In this document: positions 57,734-64,000 of the stretch, in pieces
Numbering within the stretch: position 1 is the first letter of the stretch
Layout: the number at the start of each line of letters is the position of its first letter
Notes under the pieces: generated by a model
Told to the model about the DNA's origin: nothing
The model's database searches: none
The model's input: only the letters and a program-made list of their open reading frames with translations
Translations under genes and position numbers: made by a program
From: Sphingorhabdus sp. Alg231-15
GTDB lineage: Bacteria > Pseudomonadota > Alphaproteobacteria > Sphingomonadales > Sphingomonadaceae
Assembly: GCF_900149705.1 (NCBI RefSeq)
Contig: NZ_LT703001.1
Location: 2,784,001-2,848,000, forward strand
Length of the DNA stretch: 64,000 bases
Direction: 5' to 3'

Positions 57734-58504
57734 GTGACTCAGCGGCTGCAGGGAAAAGCGGCAATTATTACTGGCGGTGCCAGCGGTATCGGCGCCGCGA
57801 TGGTGAAACGCTTTGCCGAAGAGGGCGCAAAGGTGCTTTCCACAGATGTTCAGGTAGAGCTTGGTAAAAAGGTCGCCGATGACGCCGGAGTGCTTTTTGT
57901 CGAGCAGGATGTGTCGGGCGAAGCGGGCTGGCAAGAGGTGGTGGCCAAAGCGCAATCAGAATTTGGTCGTCTCGATATTCTCGTCAACAATGCCGGAATC
58001 GTAGCAGCCAAGTCGATTGAGGAAATCGATCTGGAAAGCTGGCACCATTTGCTCGGCATCAATTTGACCGGCGTGATGTTGGGTTGTCAGAATGCGATTC
58101 TGGCGATGAAGCAAAATCCAGGTGGATCATCCGGTTCGATCATCAATATCGCCTCGACATCGGCCTTTACTGCACTTCCGGGAGACGTCACTTACACTGC
58201 TTCCAAAAGCGCGGTGCGGATGTTGACCCGATCAGTGGCGGTGCACTGCGCGCAATCCGGTCTCAACATTCGCTGCAACAACATCGTGCCGGGCGGAACC
58301 CATACCGGGATTATCGATGCCGCCAAACAGGTGGTGCCGGACATTTATGACCGGGTGGCTGCCATGTCTCCCATGAACCGCATGGGCGAGGGCGCTGACA
58401 TGGCCGGTGCCGCAGTCTATTTGGCCAGTGATGATGCCAGTTTCGTGACCGGTAGCGACCTGCTGGTGGATGGCGGGATGCTCGCCGTCCACCCCGGCTA
58501 TTAA
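57734..58504 (+). CDS. SDR, hydroxysteroid-dehydrogenase-like
   Basis: Classical SDR of 256 residues starting at GTG seven bases after GAGGAG. MTQRLQGKAAIITGGASGIGAAMVKRFAEEGAKV is strongly like 3(or 17)beta-hydroxysteroid dehydrogenases; catalytic Ser (INIASTSAF), Tyr and Lys (YTASK) are intact; Asp after the second strand (LSTDVQ) favours NAD. The region IRCNNIVPGGTHTGIIDAA is typical. With the neighbouring ketosteroid isomerase it suggests oxidation of a ring hydroxyl followed by double-bond shift. A terpenoid alcohol cannot be excluded. Confidence 0.91.
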   Translation: MTQRLQGKAAIITGGASGIGAAMVKRFAEEGAKVLSTDVQVELGKKVADDAGVLFVEQDVSGEAGWQEVVAKAQSEFGRLDILVNNAGIVAAKSIEEIDLESWHHLLGINLTGVMLGCQNAILAMKQNPGGSSGSIINIASTSAFTALPGDVTYTASKSAVRMLTRSVAVHCAQSGLNIRCNNIVPGGTHTGIIDAAKQVVPDIYDRVAAMSPMNRMGEGADMAGAAVYLASDDASFVTGSDLLVDGGMLAVHPGY

Positions 58505-58582
58505 ACTCACAACCTAGCCGTTTTGGCAGTTATTGAGCAGCATGCTTTGGCCTAATGTCGCTAGCAATAAAGGAGAGGGCGA

Positions 58583-58990
58583 ATGAACGCGCAGCCAATT
58601 GCAGACAATCTGTTCACCGACGACAATATGACCGCATTGGTCGGCGCGCGGAACAAACAGACGGGCCAGATATTCTTCCCTCTGCCACTCACGCCAAATG
58701 ACGATATCGAACCGATAGCTCTCGCGAGCCGAGGAACCGTTTGGACTTATACCGTGCAGCGGTTTCCGCCCAAAACACCTTATGCGGGACCGGCTGATCC
58801 AGAGAATTTTAAACCCTATATCGTGGCCTATGTCTCTCTGCCGGGACAAACCATGGTGGAATCGCGGCTGACTGGCATCGAGCCGGAAGATGTTGAAATC
58901 GGAATGGAAGTGGAACTGACTGCGATTCCGTTGGACCCGGATGCACCGGCCAGCGAGAAAGTCATGATCCACGCTTTCCAGCCAGTTTGA
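58583..58990 (+). CDS. DUF35 OB-fold protein lacking the zinc ribbon cysteines
   Basis: Protein of 135 residues with the DUF35 (ChsH2/acyl-CoA-associated) OB-fold: ASRGTVWTYTVQRFPPKTPYAGP, KPYIVAYVSLPGQTMVESRLTGIEPEDVEIGMEVEL. Family members normally have an N-terminal rubredoxin-like zinc ribbon with four Cys; here the corresponding segment (LVGARNKQTGQIFFPLPLTPND) has none. It is followed 12 bases later by the thiolase-like gene, the usual pair for retro-aldol side-chain cleavage in steroid degradation (Ltp2 with DUF35). An AGGAGAGG ribosome site precedes the start. Confidence 0.9.
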   Translation: MNAQPIADNLFTDDNMTALVGARNKQTGQIFFPLPLTPNDDIEPIALASRGTVWTYTVQRFPPKTPYAGPADPENFKPYIVAYVSLPGQTMVESRLTGIEPEDVEIGMEVELTAIPLDPDAPASEKVMIHAFQPV

Positions 58991-59002
58991 GGAGATATTG
59001 AG

Positions 59003-60148
59003 ATGAGCGACGTATGCATAGTAGGCGCGGGTATCCATCCCTTTGGCCGTACCGAAGGCCGTGATGGCATGGATCAGGGCGTTTATGCCGTAAAACAGGC
59101 CTTGGCCGATACCGGTATAGCTTGGGAAGATGTCGAATTTGCCTTTGGTGGTTCGGCTGCCTCTGGCGCCGCGGATACCATGGTGTCGAAACTGGGACTG
59201 ACCGGCATCCAGTTTATCAATGTCTCCAACGGCTGCGCAACCGGGGGCTCGGCGCTGAACGCGGCGGCGAGTGCGATCAAATCGGGTGAATATGAGATCG
59301 GCATGGCGGTTGGCTTTGACAAGCATCCCCGCGGCGCGTTTAACGCGGATCCGTCCGCCTATGGCTTGCCCAACTGGTATGGCGAAGCCGGCTATATGCT
59401 GACAACGCAGTTTTTCGGCGCGAAGATCATGCGCTATCTGCACGAAAATAATCTCAGTACCGAAGCGTTGGGACGGGTTTCCGAAAAAGCCTTCCGCAAT
59501 GGCGCCAAGACCGACCATGCCTGGCGACGCAGCGAAGTGGATCTCGAAACTATCATGAATGCCCCGATGATCAGCGACCCACTCAACAAATATATGTTCT
59601 GTTCGCCCGCCGAGGGTGCTGTGGCACTGATCCTGGCCAGCGAGAAAAAGGCGAAGGAATTGGGCGGGCCGATGATCCGCCTGAAAACTTCGGTCATGCG
59701 CACGCGGCCGCCGGGATCTTTTGAGGTTTTTGCGGCTTCCATCGATAATGAACGCGGCGGGACGGCGACAGAAATCGCTGCCAAGGCGGCCTTTGAACAG
59801 GCGGGCATGGGGCCAGAAGATATTGATGTCGCCCAGCTTCAGGATACCGAGTCTGGCGCGGAAATCATGCACATGGCGGAAAATGGCTTTTGCCCCCATG
59901 GTGATCAGGAAAAATGGCTGATCGAGGGGCGAACCGAGATTACCGGAGAACTGCCGGTCAATACCGATGGCGGCTGTCTGGCATGTGGTGAGCCCATTGG
60001 TGCATCCGGTTTGCGGCAGGTCTACGAAAATGTCGTGCAGTTACGCGGCACAGCAGGCGAACGACAAGTATCAGGTGTCCCGAAAACCGCCTATACACAG
60101 GTCTATGGTGCACCGGGTGTCTCGGCTGTGACGATATTGCAGCGTTGA
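59003..60148 (+). CDS. Thiolase-like lipid-transfer protein (SCP2/Ltp2 type)
   Basis: Thiolase-superfamily protein of 381 residues: VSNGCATGGSALNAAASAI with the nucleophile position C78, and a C-terminal DGGCLACGEPIGASGLRQVYENVVQL. This arrangement is that of non-condensing SCP2 thiolases, including the Ltp2 aldolase that removes propionyl-CoA from a steroid side chain together with a DUF35 partner. The DUF35 gene lies directly upstream, supporting that pairing. A simple thiolase function remains possible. ATG after GGAGATATTGAG. Confidence 0.93.
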   Translation: MSDVCIVGAGIHPFGRTEGRDGMDQGVYAVKQALADTGIAWEDVEFAFGGSAASGAADTMVSKLGLTGIQFINVSNGCATGGSALNAAASAIKSGEYEIGMAVGFDKHPRGAFNADPSAYGLPNWYGEAGYMLTTQFFGAKIMRYLHENNLSTEALGRVSEKAFRNGAKTDHAWRRSEVDLETIMNAPMISDPLNKYMFCSPAEGAVALILASEKKAKELGGPMIRLKTSVMRTRPPGSFEVFAASIDNERGGTATEIAAKAAFEQAGMGPEDIDVAQLQDTESGAEIMHMAENGFCPHGDQEKWLIEGRTEITGELPVNTDGGCLACGEPIGASGLRQVYENVVQLRGTAGERQVSGVPKTAYTQVYGAPGVSAVTILQR

Positions 60149-60162
60149 TTGTCATGATTGTC

Positions 60163-60238
60163 ACCCTGAACTTGATTCAGGGTCCAGAGCGGCTAGCTTT
60201 GCGTTTTGCAACTCTGGATGCTGTATCAAGCGCAGTAT
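60163..60238. repeat. REP-like palindromic element
   Basis: ACCCTGAA-CTTGA-TTCAGGGT forms a perfect 8-bp hairpin; about 40 bases later TGCTGTATCAAGCGCAGTATGAC resembles the partner half in reverse. The GTCACCCTGAACTTGATTCAGG type is common between genes of sphingomonads. It fills most of the gap between the thiolase-like gene and the next acyl-CoA dehydrogenase. Confidence 0.75.
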
Positions 60239-60262
60239 GACGAACACATAAAAGGAAAACCA

Positions 60263-61426
60263 TTGAACCACGAAATCAGTGCCGAAGCCCGTACCATAGC
60301 CGAAAATGTCGAAACCTTTGTCCGGGATAAGATATTTGCCTATGAAAAAGACCCGCGCTGCGAGGATCATGGGCCGACCGATGAGCTGGTGCAGGAAATG
60401 CGAGCCTTGGCGCGAGAGGCCGGTGTTCTCACTCCGCATATTCGTGAAGACGGCAGTCATTTGACGCATCTCGAAACGGCTTTGGTGTTACGCAAGTCAG
60501 GCCTGTCGCCGCTAGGTCCACTGGCGGTCAACACCTTCGCGCCGGATGAAGGCAATATGTACCTGCTTGGCAAATGCGCATCGCCAGAGCAGAAAGAGCA
60601 TTTCCTCAAGCCGCTGGTGGAAGGCGTTACGCGATCGGCCTTTTTCATGACCGAACCGGCCAGTGAAAATGGTGCCGGCTCTGACCCGATGATGATGCAA
60701 ACCACTGCCAAGCCAGACGGAAACCACTGGGTTATCAATGGTCGCAAGACCTTCATCACCGGGGCTAAGGGCGCAACGGTCGGGATCGTCATGGCGAAGT
60801 CTGATGATGGTGCCTGCATGTTCCTCGTCGATTTGCCCGACCCGGCGATTACCATCGAGCGTGTCCTTGATACCATCGACAGCTCTATGCCTGGCAGCCA
60901 TTCGGTGGTGAATATCGACAATCTCCGCGTGCCCGCTGACCAGATGCTCGGCGAAAGTGGAGAAGGGTTCAAATATGCGCAGGTTCGTCTCGCGCCCGCG
61001 CGGCTGACACACTGTATGCGCTGGCTTGGATGCTGTGACCGGGCGCAGGAGATTGCCACCGACTATGCCTGCAAACGCATGGCGTTTGGCAAGGCGCTGG
61101 TCGATCATGAAGGCGTCGGCTTCATGCTGGCGGAAAACCAGATTGATCTGAAGCAGGCAGAGTTGATGATCGACTGGTGCGCGCGCGTGCTAGATACGGG
61201 CGATATTGGTACAACCGAAAGCTCGATGGCCAAAGTTGCGGTATCCGAAGCCCTGTTCCGCATCGCCGACAAATGCGTACAAGTCATGGGCGGCACTGGC
61301 CTGAGTCAGGATACAGTTGTCGAACAGGTCTTCCGCGAAGTCCGTGCCTTCCGTGTTTATGACGGCCCGACCGAAGTCCACAAATGGTCACTAGCCAAGA
61401 AAATCAAGAAGTCCCATCAGGTTTAA
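60263..61426 (+). CDS. Acyl-CoA dehydrogenase
   Basis: Flavoprotein of 387 residues from the ACAD11-like branch: SAFFMTEPASENGAGSDPMMMQTTAKPDGNHWVINGRKTFITGAKG and CVQVMGGTGLSQDTVVEQVFREVRAFRVYDGPTEVHKWSLAKKI, with catalytic Glu expected in GPTEV. A TTG start is preferred: AAAGGA lies eight bases before it, and a start further upstream would place N-terminal sequence inside a REP-like repeat. It probably handles a later, shorter acyl-CoA of the module. Confidence 0.91.
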   Translation: MNHEISAEARTIAENVETFVRDKIFAYEKDPRCEDHGPTDELVQEMRALAREAGVLTPHIREDGSHLTHLETALVLRKSGLSPLGPLAVNTFAPDEGNMYLLGKCASPEQKEHFLKPLVEGVTRSAFFMTEPASENGAGSDPMMMQTTAKPDGNHWVINGRKTFITGAKGATVGIVMAKSDDGACMFLVDLPDPAITIERVLDTIDSSMPGSHSVVNIDNLRVPADQMLGESGEGFKYAQVRLAPARLTHCMRWLGCCDRAQEIATDYACKRMAFGKALVDHEGVGFMLAENQIDLKQAELMIDWCARVLDTGDIGTTESSMAKVAVSEALFRIADKCVQVMGGTGLSQDTVVEQVFREVRAFRVYDGPTEVHKWSLAKKIKKSHQV

Positions 61427-61440
61427 GAAGAGATACGATC

Positions 61441-62463
61441 ATGACTAAAAACCGCAAATTTACCCTCGTCAGTCGTCCCGACGGTGAACCCAAACCCAGT
61501 GACTTCGCGTTAGTCGAAGAAGACCTTCCGGAACTGGCAGATGGATCGTTTCTGGTCCGCAATCATTATATCTCACTCGATCCTGCTCAGCGCGGCTGGA
61601 TGAGTGATGCCGAAAGCTATATGCCGCCCATCCCATTGGGCGATGCCGTGCGTGCCAGCGCTGTGGGCCGCGTGCATGCTTCCAAAAATCCCGACTTTCC
61701 GGTCGGGCAGTGGGTTGTCGGTCTGGCCGCGATGGAAGAATATTCGGTGGTTGAAGCGGGTGGCTTTACTGCGCCTGTTGATGCATCACTGGTCCCTTCG
61801 CCGACGAATTTCCTTTCTGTCTTGGGCGCAGTCGGTATGACCGCCTATTTCGGAATGATCGACGATGGTAAGCCCAAAGAAGGTAATACACTGTTAGTCA
61901 CTGGCGCGGCTGGTGCGGTCGGATCACTTGTGGGACAGATTGGCAAGATCAAGGGCTGCCGAGTCGTTGGCATCGCGGGCGGTGCCGATAAATGTGCCAA
62001 GCTGGTGGATGATTATGGCTTTGACGCAGCGATTGATTATCGCGGTAAGAGCCAAGCGCAACTTGAGGCAGAGATCGCAGCCGCTGCACCAGATGGCGTA
62101 GACATCATCTGGGAAAATGTTGGCGGCATAATCATGGACGCCGGCATCGCATCGATCAACGAATATGGCCGAATGGTGCTTTGCGGCTTGATTAGCGAGT
62201 ATAATAGCCCCGAGCCTGTGGGCACGCGCAACTTGTGGTATCTCATCTCGCGTCAGGCGACGATCAAAGGCTTTCTGGTTCGCGATTATCCGCCGCGCTT
62301 TCCCGAGGGCATTGCGCAAATGGGGCAATGGTTGGCCGAGGGCAAGATCAAGCATGACGAGGATATCGAGAAAGGCATTGAGAACAGCTATGATGCTTTC
62401 ATGAAGCTGTTCTCCGGCGGCAATCAGGGTAAGCTCATTTTAGACGTTTCGCCCGAGGAATAA
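61441..62463 (+). CDS. PTGR-like NADP-dependent oxidoreductase, third copy
   Basis: Medium-chain reductase of 340 residues: NRKFTLVSRPDGEPKPSDFALVEED, ISLDPAQRGWMSDAESYMPPIPLG, GAVGMTAYFGMI, VTGAAGAVGSLVGQIGKIKGCRVVGIAGGADKC, DIIWENVGGIIMDAGI and CGLISEYNSPEP. The ATG is preceded by AAGAAGAGA. The motif order equals that of the second copy, so the two are likely paralogues recruited for different enoyl/enone reductions. Next gene 11 bases downstream is the epoxide-hydrolase-like protein. Confidence 0.93.
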   Translation: MTKNRKFTLVSRPDGEPKPSDFALVEEDLPELADGSFLVRNHYISLDPAQRGWMSDAESYMPPIPLGDAVRASAVGRVHASKNPDFPVGQWVVGLAAMEEYSVVEAGGFTAPVDASLVPSPTNFLSVLGAVGMTAYFGMIDDGKPKEGNTLLVTGAAGAVGSLVGQIGKIKGCRVVGIAGGADKCAKLVDDYGFDAAIDYRGKSQAQLEAEIAAAAPDGVDIIWENVGGIIMDAGIASINEYGRMVLCGLISEYNSPEPVGTRNLWYLISRQATIKGFLVRDYPPRFPEGIAQMGQWLAEGKIKHDEDIEKGIENSYDAFMKLFSGGNQGKLILDVSPEE

Positions 62464-62474
62464 GGAGTTTCATA

Positions 62475-62864
62475 ATGTCAAATGCTGCTGAACAAATCGT
62501 GGTCGACTTTATCGAAAGCTGGAACCGGATGGACTATGATTCCATTTATGCAGCGATGGCGGATGATATTTTCTATCACAATATTCCAATGGAACCCTGC
62601 GAAGGGATTGAGGCCGTGCGCGCTTTTTTTGAAGGCTCCGGCATGGGATCGGATGGTGCAGAATGGATAACCCACCACATCGCGTCCGACGAGAATGTGG
62701 TGCTGACAGAACGGACCGACAAGTTCCGGATTAACGGACAATGGGTTGCTATCCGGGTGATGGGAACGTTTGAGATTTCAAATGGGAAAATCGCCAAATG
62801 GCGGGACTATTTTGATCTCGCCGAATTTCAGAATGAAATGGCGCGGGTGATGGAGATCAGTTAG
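62475..62864 (+). CDS. Limonene-1,2-epoxide hydrolase-like protein
   Basis: NTF2-fold protein of 129 residues matching the limonene-1,2-epoxide hydrolase family: FIESWNRMDYDSIYAAMADDIFYHNIPMEPCEG, with Y34 and N36, then LTERTDKFRING with R80 and D82 at the same spacing as the enzyme's R99 and D101, and KIAKWRDYFDLAEF for the last Asp (D111 or D114). Catalytic residues appear kept, so it may hydrolyse an epoxide of a terpenoid or steroid-like ring, or act as a dehydratase of the same fold. An AAGGAG ribosome site precedes the ATG. Confidence 0.88.
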   Translation: MSNAAEQIVVDFIESWNRMDYDSIYAAMADDIFYHNIPMEPCEGIEAVRAFFEGSGMGSDGAEWITHHIASDENVVLTERTDKFRINGQWVAIRVMGTFEISNGKIAKWRDYFDLAEFQNEMARVMEIS

Positions 62865-62881
62865 TACTTTTCGATAAGCTT

Positions 62882-63325
62882 TCAGCCATCAACTTTCGAA
62901 GATCGTATGTGGCCGTGTTCAATAACTTCATATTTTGGTTTGAGAATTTCAACAAAAGCGCGTGCTTTTGATTGAATATTTCCGTCTGAAAACAAGAAGT
63001 TGTGAAACAGGAAGATATCATACCTGTTTTTGTCGAAGCTGTTGATGGTGAACACATATTCTTTAAAATTGCAGAACCCCATATGGTTTACCGTGAAGCT
63101 GTCACCGACCGTCTGGCTGGAAAACTGTTTGACTTCAAAGTTTGACTTTTCGCGGGATGCGAATTCCGCAAATTCCCGTTTGAAATCGCTGACATTTTCA
63201 TCGTCAATGCGCAATTTTATCACATAAGTTTGGGTGTAGTGGATGGGGTAAATGCAGCCTATTTTGGGAATCCATACAATCAGGATCACAATCAGGATGA
63301 GCGATGTTGCAATTTTCAATTTCAT
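62882..63325 (-). CDS. Membrane-anchored protein of unknown family, AT-rich
   Basis: Predicted protein of 147 residues with an N-terminal hydrophobic anchor (MKLKIATSLILIVILIVWIPKIGC) and a soluble domain rich in Phe, Asn and Lys (YVIKLRIDDENVSDFKREFAEFASREKSNF, NFKEYVFTINSFDKNRYDIFLFHNF). I do not recognise it. The gene is visibly richer in A/T than all its neighbours, which suggests recent acquisition or a different expression history. It is convergent with the epoxide-hydrolase-like gene, 17 bases away. Coding is supported by the clean membrane segment and open frame, but no family match is claimed. Confidence 0.65.
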   Translation of the reverse strand: MKLKIATSLILIVILIVWIPKIGCIYPIHYTQTYVIKLRIDDENVSDFKREFAEFASREKSNFEVKQFSSQTVGDSFTVNHMGFCNFKEYVFTINSFDKNRYDIFLFHNFLFSDGNIQSKARAFVEILKPKYEVIEHGHIRSSKVDG

Positions 63326-63381
63326 CCTGAGCCTTATCTGGGAGGAGTAATCAGTTAGTGCCGGTCTCAGACTTAGCGATC

Positions 63382-64000
63382 TCAGTTCGGCTGATAAAGC
63401 GTCCCGTTATCGACCGGATATTCGCCTGCCGTCATAAAGCGCGACGCATCGCTGGCCAGATAGATACATAGTTCGGCCACATCTTTGGGATGGCCCAAGC
63501 CGCCAAGCGGGATCATCCCGGTTTCCGAGGTCGGATCACCCTCTGCCCCAACAGCTGCTTGCCGAACCATCGGCGTGTCGATGCCGGCGGGGTGCAAGCT
63601 ATTGCAGCGGATCGGGTAATTTTGCTCTTTGCAATGTAACGCTACCGATTTGGTCATTGACCGCACACCGCCCTTGGCCGCGGCATAGGCAAGAAACGGC
63701 GAGTAACCCTGCAGTGCAGCCATGGAACTCATATTGATGATCGCACTGGGTTGATCATTGGATTTCATCGCCCGCACCGCCGTCTGACAACCGAGGAACA
63801 CCCCTTCGAGCATCACCGCATTGGTCAACCGAAATTGCTCCAGGGTACAATCTTCGATGGTGGCAGGAATGACCAGCCCGGCATTATTGACTAATATATG
63901 CGGGGTCCCGAAACTTTTCGCGGTTTCTTCAAACACCTCGTCCCAGCGTGTCGGATCAACAACATCCTGATGTAAGGCCATCGCGTCGTTGCCAATGGAT
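63382..64000 (-). CDS. SDR, hydroxysteroid-dehydrogenase-like, N-terminus beyond window
   Basis: Classical SDR lacking its N-terminal cofactor loop because the gene runs past the right edge (about 206 residues visible). Seen are LHQDVVDPTRWDEVF, PHILVNNAGLVIPA, INMSSMAALQG, the YAAAK catalytic pair, and NYPIRCNSLHPAGIDTPMVRQA, a pattern resembling 3beta/17beta-hydroxysteroid dehydrogenase of Comamonas. An in-frame ATG near the edge (MALHQD) is internal, since the reading continues upstream with family sequence (SIGNDAMAL). Likely a further ring alcohol dehydrogenase of the right-hand module. Confidence 0.88.
   Translation of the reverse strand, partial: SIGNDAMALHQDVVDPTRWDEVFEETAKSFGTPHILVNNAGLVIPATIEDCTLEQFRLTNAVMLEGVFLGCQTAVRAMKSNDQPSAIINMSSMAALQGYSPFLAYAAAKGGVRSMTKSVALHCKEQNYPIRCNSLHPAGIDTPMVRQAAVGAEGDPTSETGMIPLGGLGHPKDVAELCIYLASDASRFMTAGEYPVDNGTLYQPN

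Noticed and set aside
58514-59899. 461-codon open frame opposite the DUF35 and thiolase genes
   Set aside because: Spans two supported genes on the other strand; His/Arg-rich content typical of antisense frames.
60317-60328. TTGTCCGGGATA in the right part
   Set aside because: One arm only, in coding sequence of an acyl-CoA dehydrogenase; not evidence that the first regulon extends here.
1-64000. CRISPR array, prophage, integrase or insertion sequence
   Set aside because: No regularly spaced repeats, transposase or phage structural genes were seen; the only repeats are two REP-like elements.

Overview
The window looks like a chromosomal catabolic island of a sphingomonad (Sphingomonadales, Alphaproteobacteria). 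The support is the gene mix (three sphingomonad-style TonB-dependent receptors, many class III CoA transferases, acyl-CoA dehydrogenases, SDRs and VOC proteins), moderate-to-high GC with local AT-rich promoters, and two alphaproteobacterial REP-like palindromic repeats. I see no rRNA, tRNA, CRISPR, transposase or phage gene. No stretch longer than about 250 bases lacks a gene. Genus cannot be read from this sequence alone.

Left part (1-39.7 kb): one regulon drawn together by a repeated palindrome, core TTGTCCGGACAA (variant TTGTCTGGACAA). Ten good copies and two degenerate ones lie in front of almost every transcription unit: an MFS transporter, three TonB receptors, a membrane protein, DUF1838 / CitE-MaoC-ACAD-CoA-transferase genes, a nine-gene operon (DUF1330 to a SnoaL-like protein), a nitrilase-like/hydrolase pair, an amine-oxidase-like/hydrolase pair and two secreted proteins of unknown family. 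The only GntR/UTRA regulator (12059-12838) has a degenerate copy in its own divergent promoter region. The site type fits the GntR/HutC fold, so this protein is the best candidate regulator. A LysR regulator near 4 kb may act on TonB receptor 1 and a calycin-like gene through a shared 11-bp element. Many enzymes here carry Sec, Tat or lipoprotein signals, suggesting import through the outer membrane, trimming in the periplasm, MFS uptake and CoA-dependent breakdown. The CitE/MaoC/ACAD/CoA-transferase set would suit a methylsuccinate/mesaconate-like C5 acid ending in acetyl-CoA and pyruvate (inference). The true substrate is unknown.

Middle part (39.7-53.7 kb): a SnoaL-like protein, a TIM-barrel isomerase, an acyl-CoA ligase with an enoyl-CoA hydratase, an SDR whose catalytic Tyr is Phe, ThuA-like, VOC, GST, a Rieske oxygenase alpha subunit with a thioesterase, a LuxR-type regulator, a reduced 2-oxoacid dehydrogenase set (E1 alpha, E1 beta, free lipoyl domain), an AHL-lactonase-type metallo-beta-lactamase and a Kelch protein.

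Right part (53.7-64 kb): a module resembling steroid or terpenoid side-chain degradation: two PTGR-like reductases, three acyl-CoA dehydrogenases, a ketosteroid isomerase with all three catalytic residues at canonical numbers, an SDR, a DUF35-thiolase pair, and a limonene-epoxide-hydrolase-like protein. The first palindrome is absent here. A different short motif, GG[TA]CCGAAC[GC]G, recurs in the divergent promoters of the middle and right parts, pointing to a second regulon.
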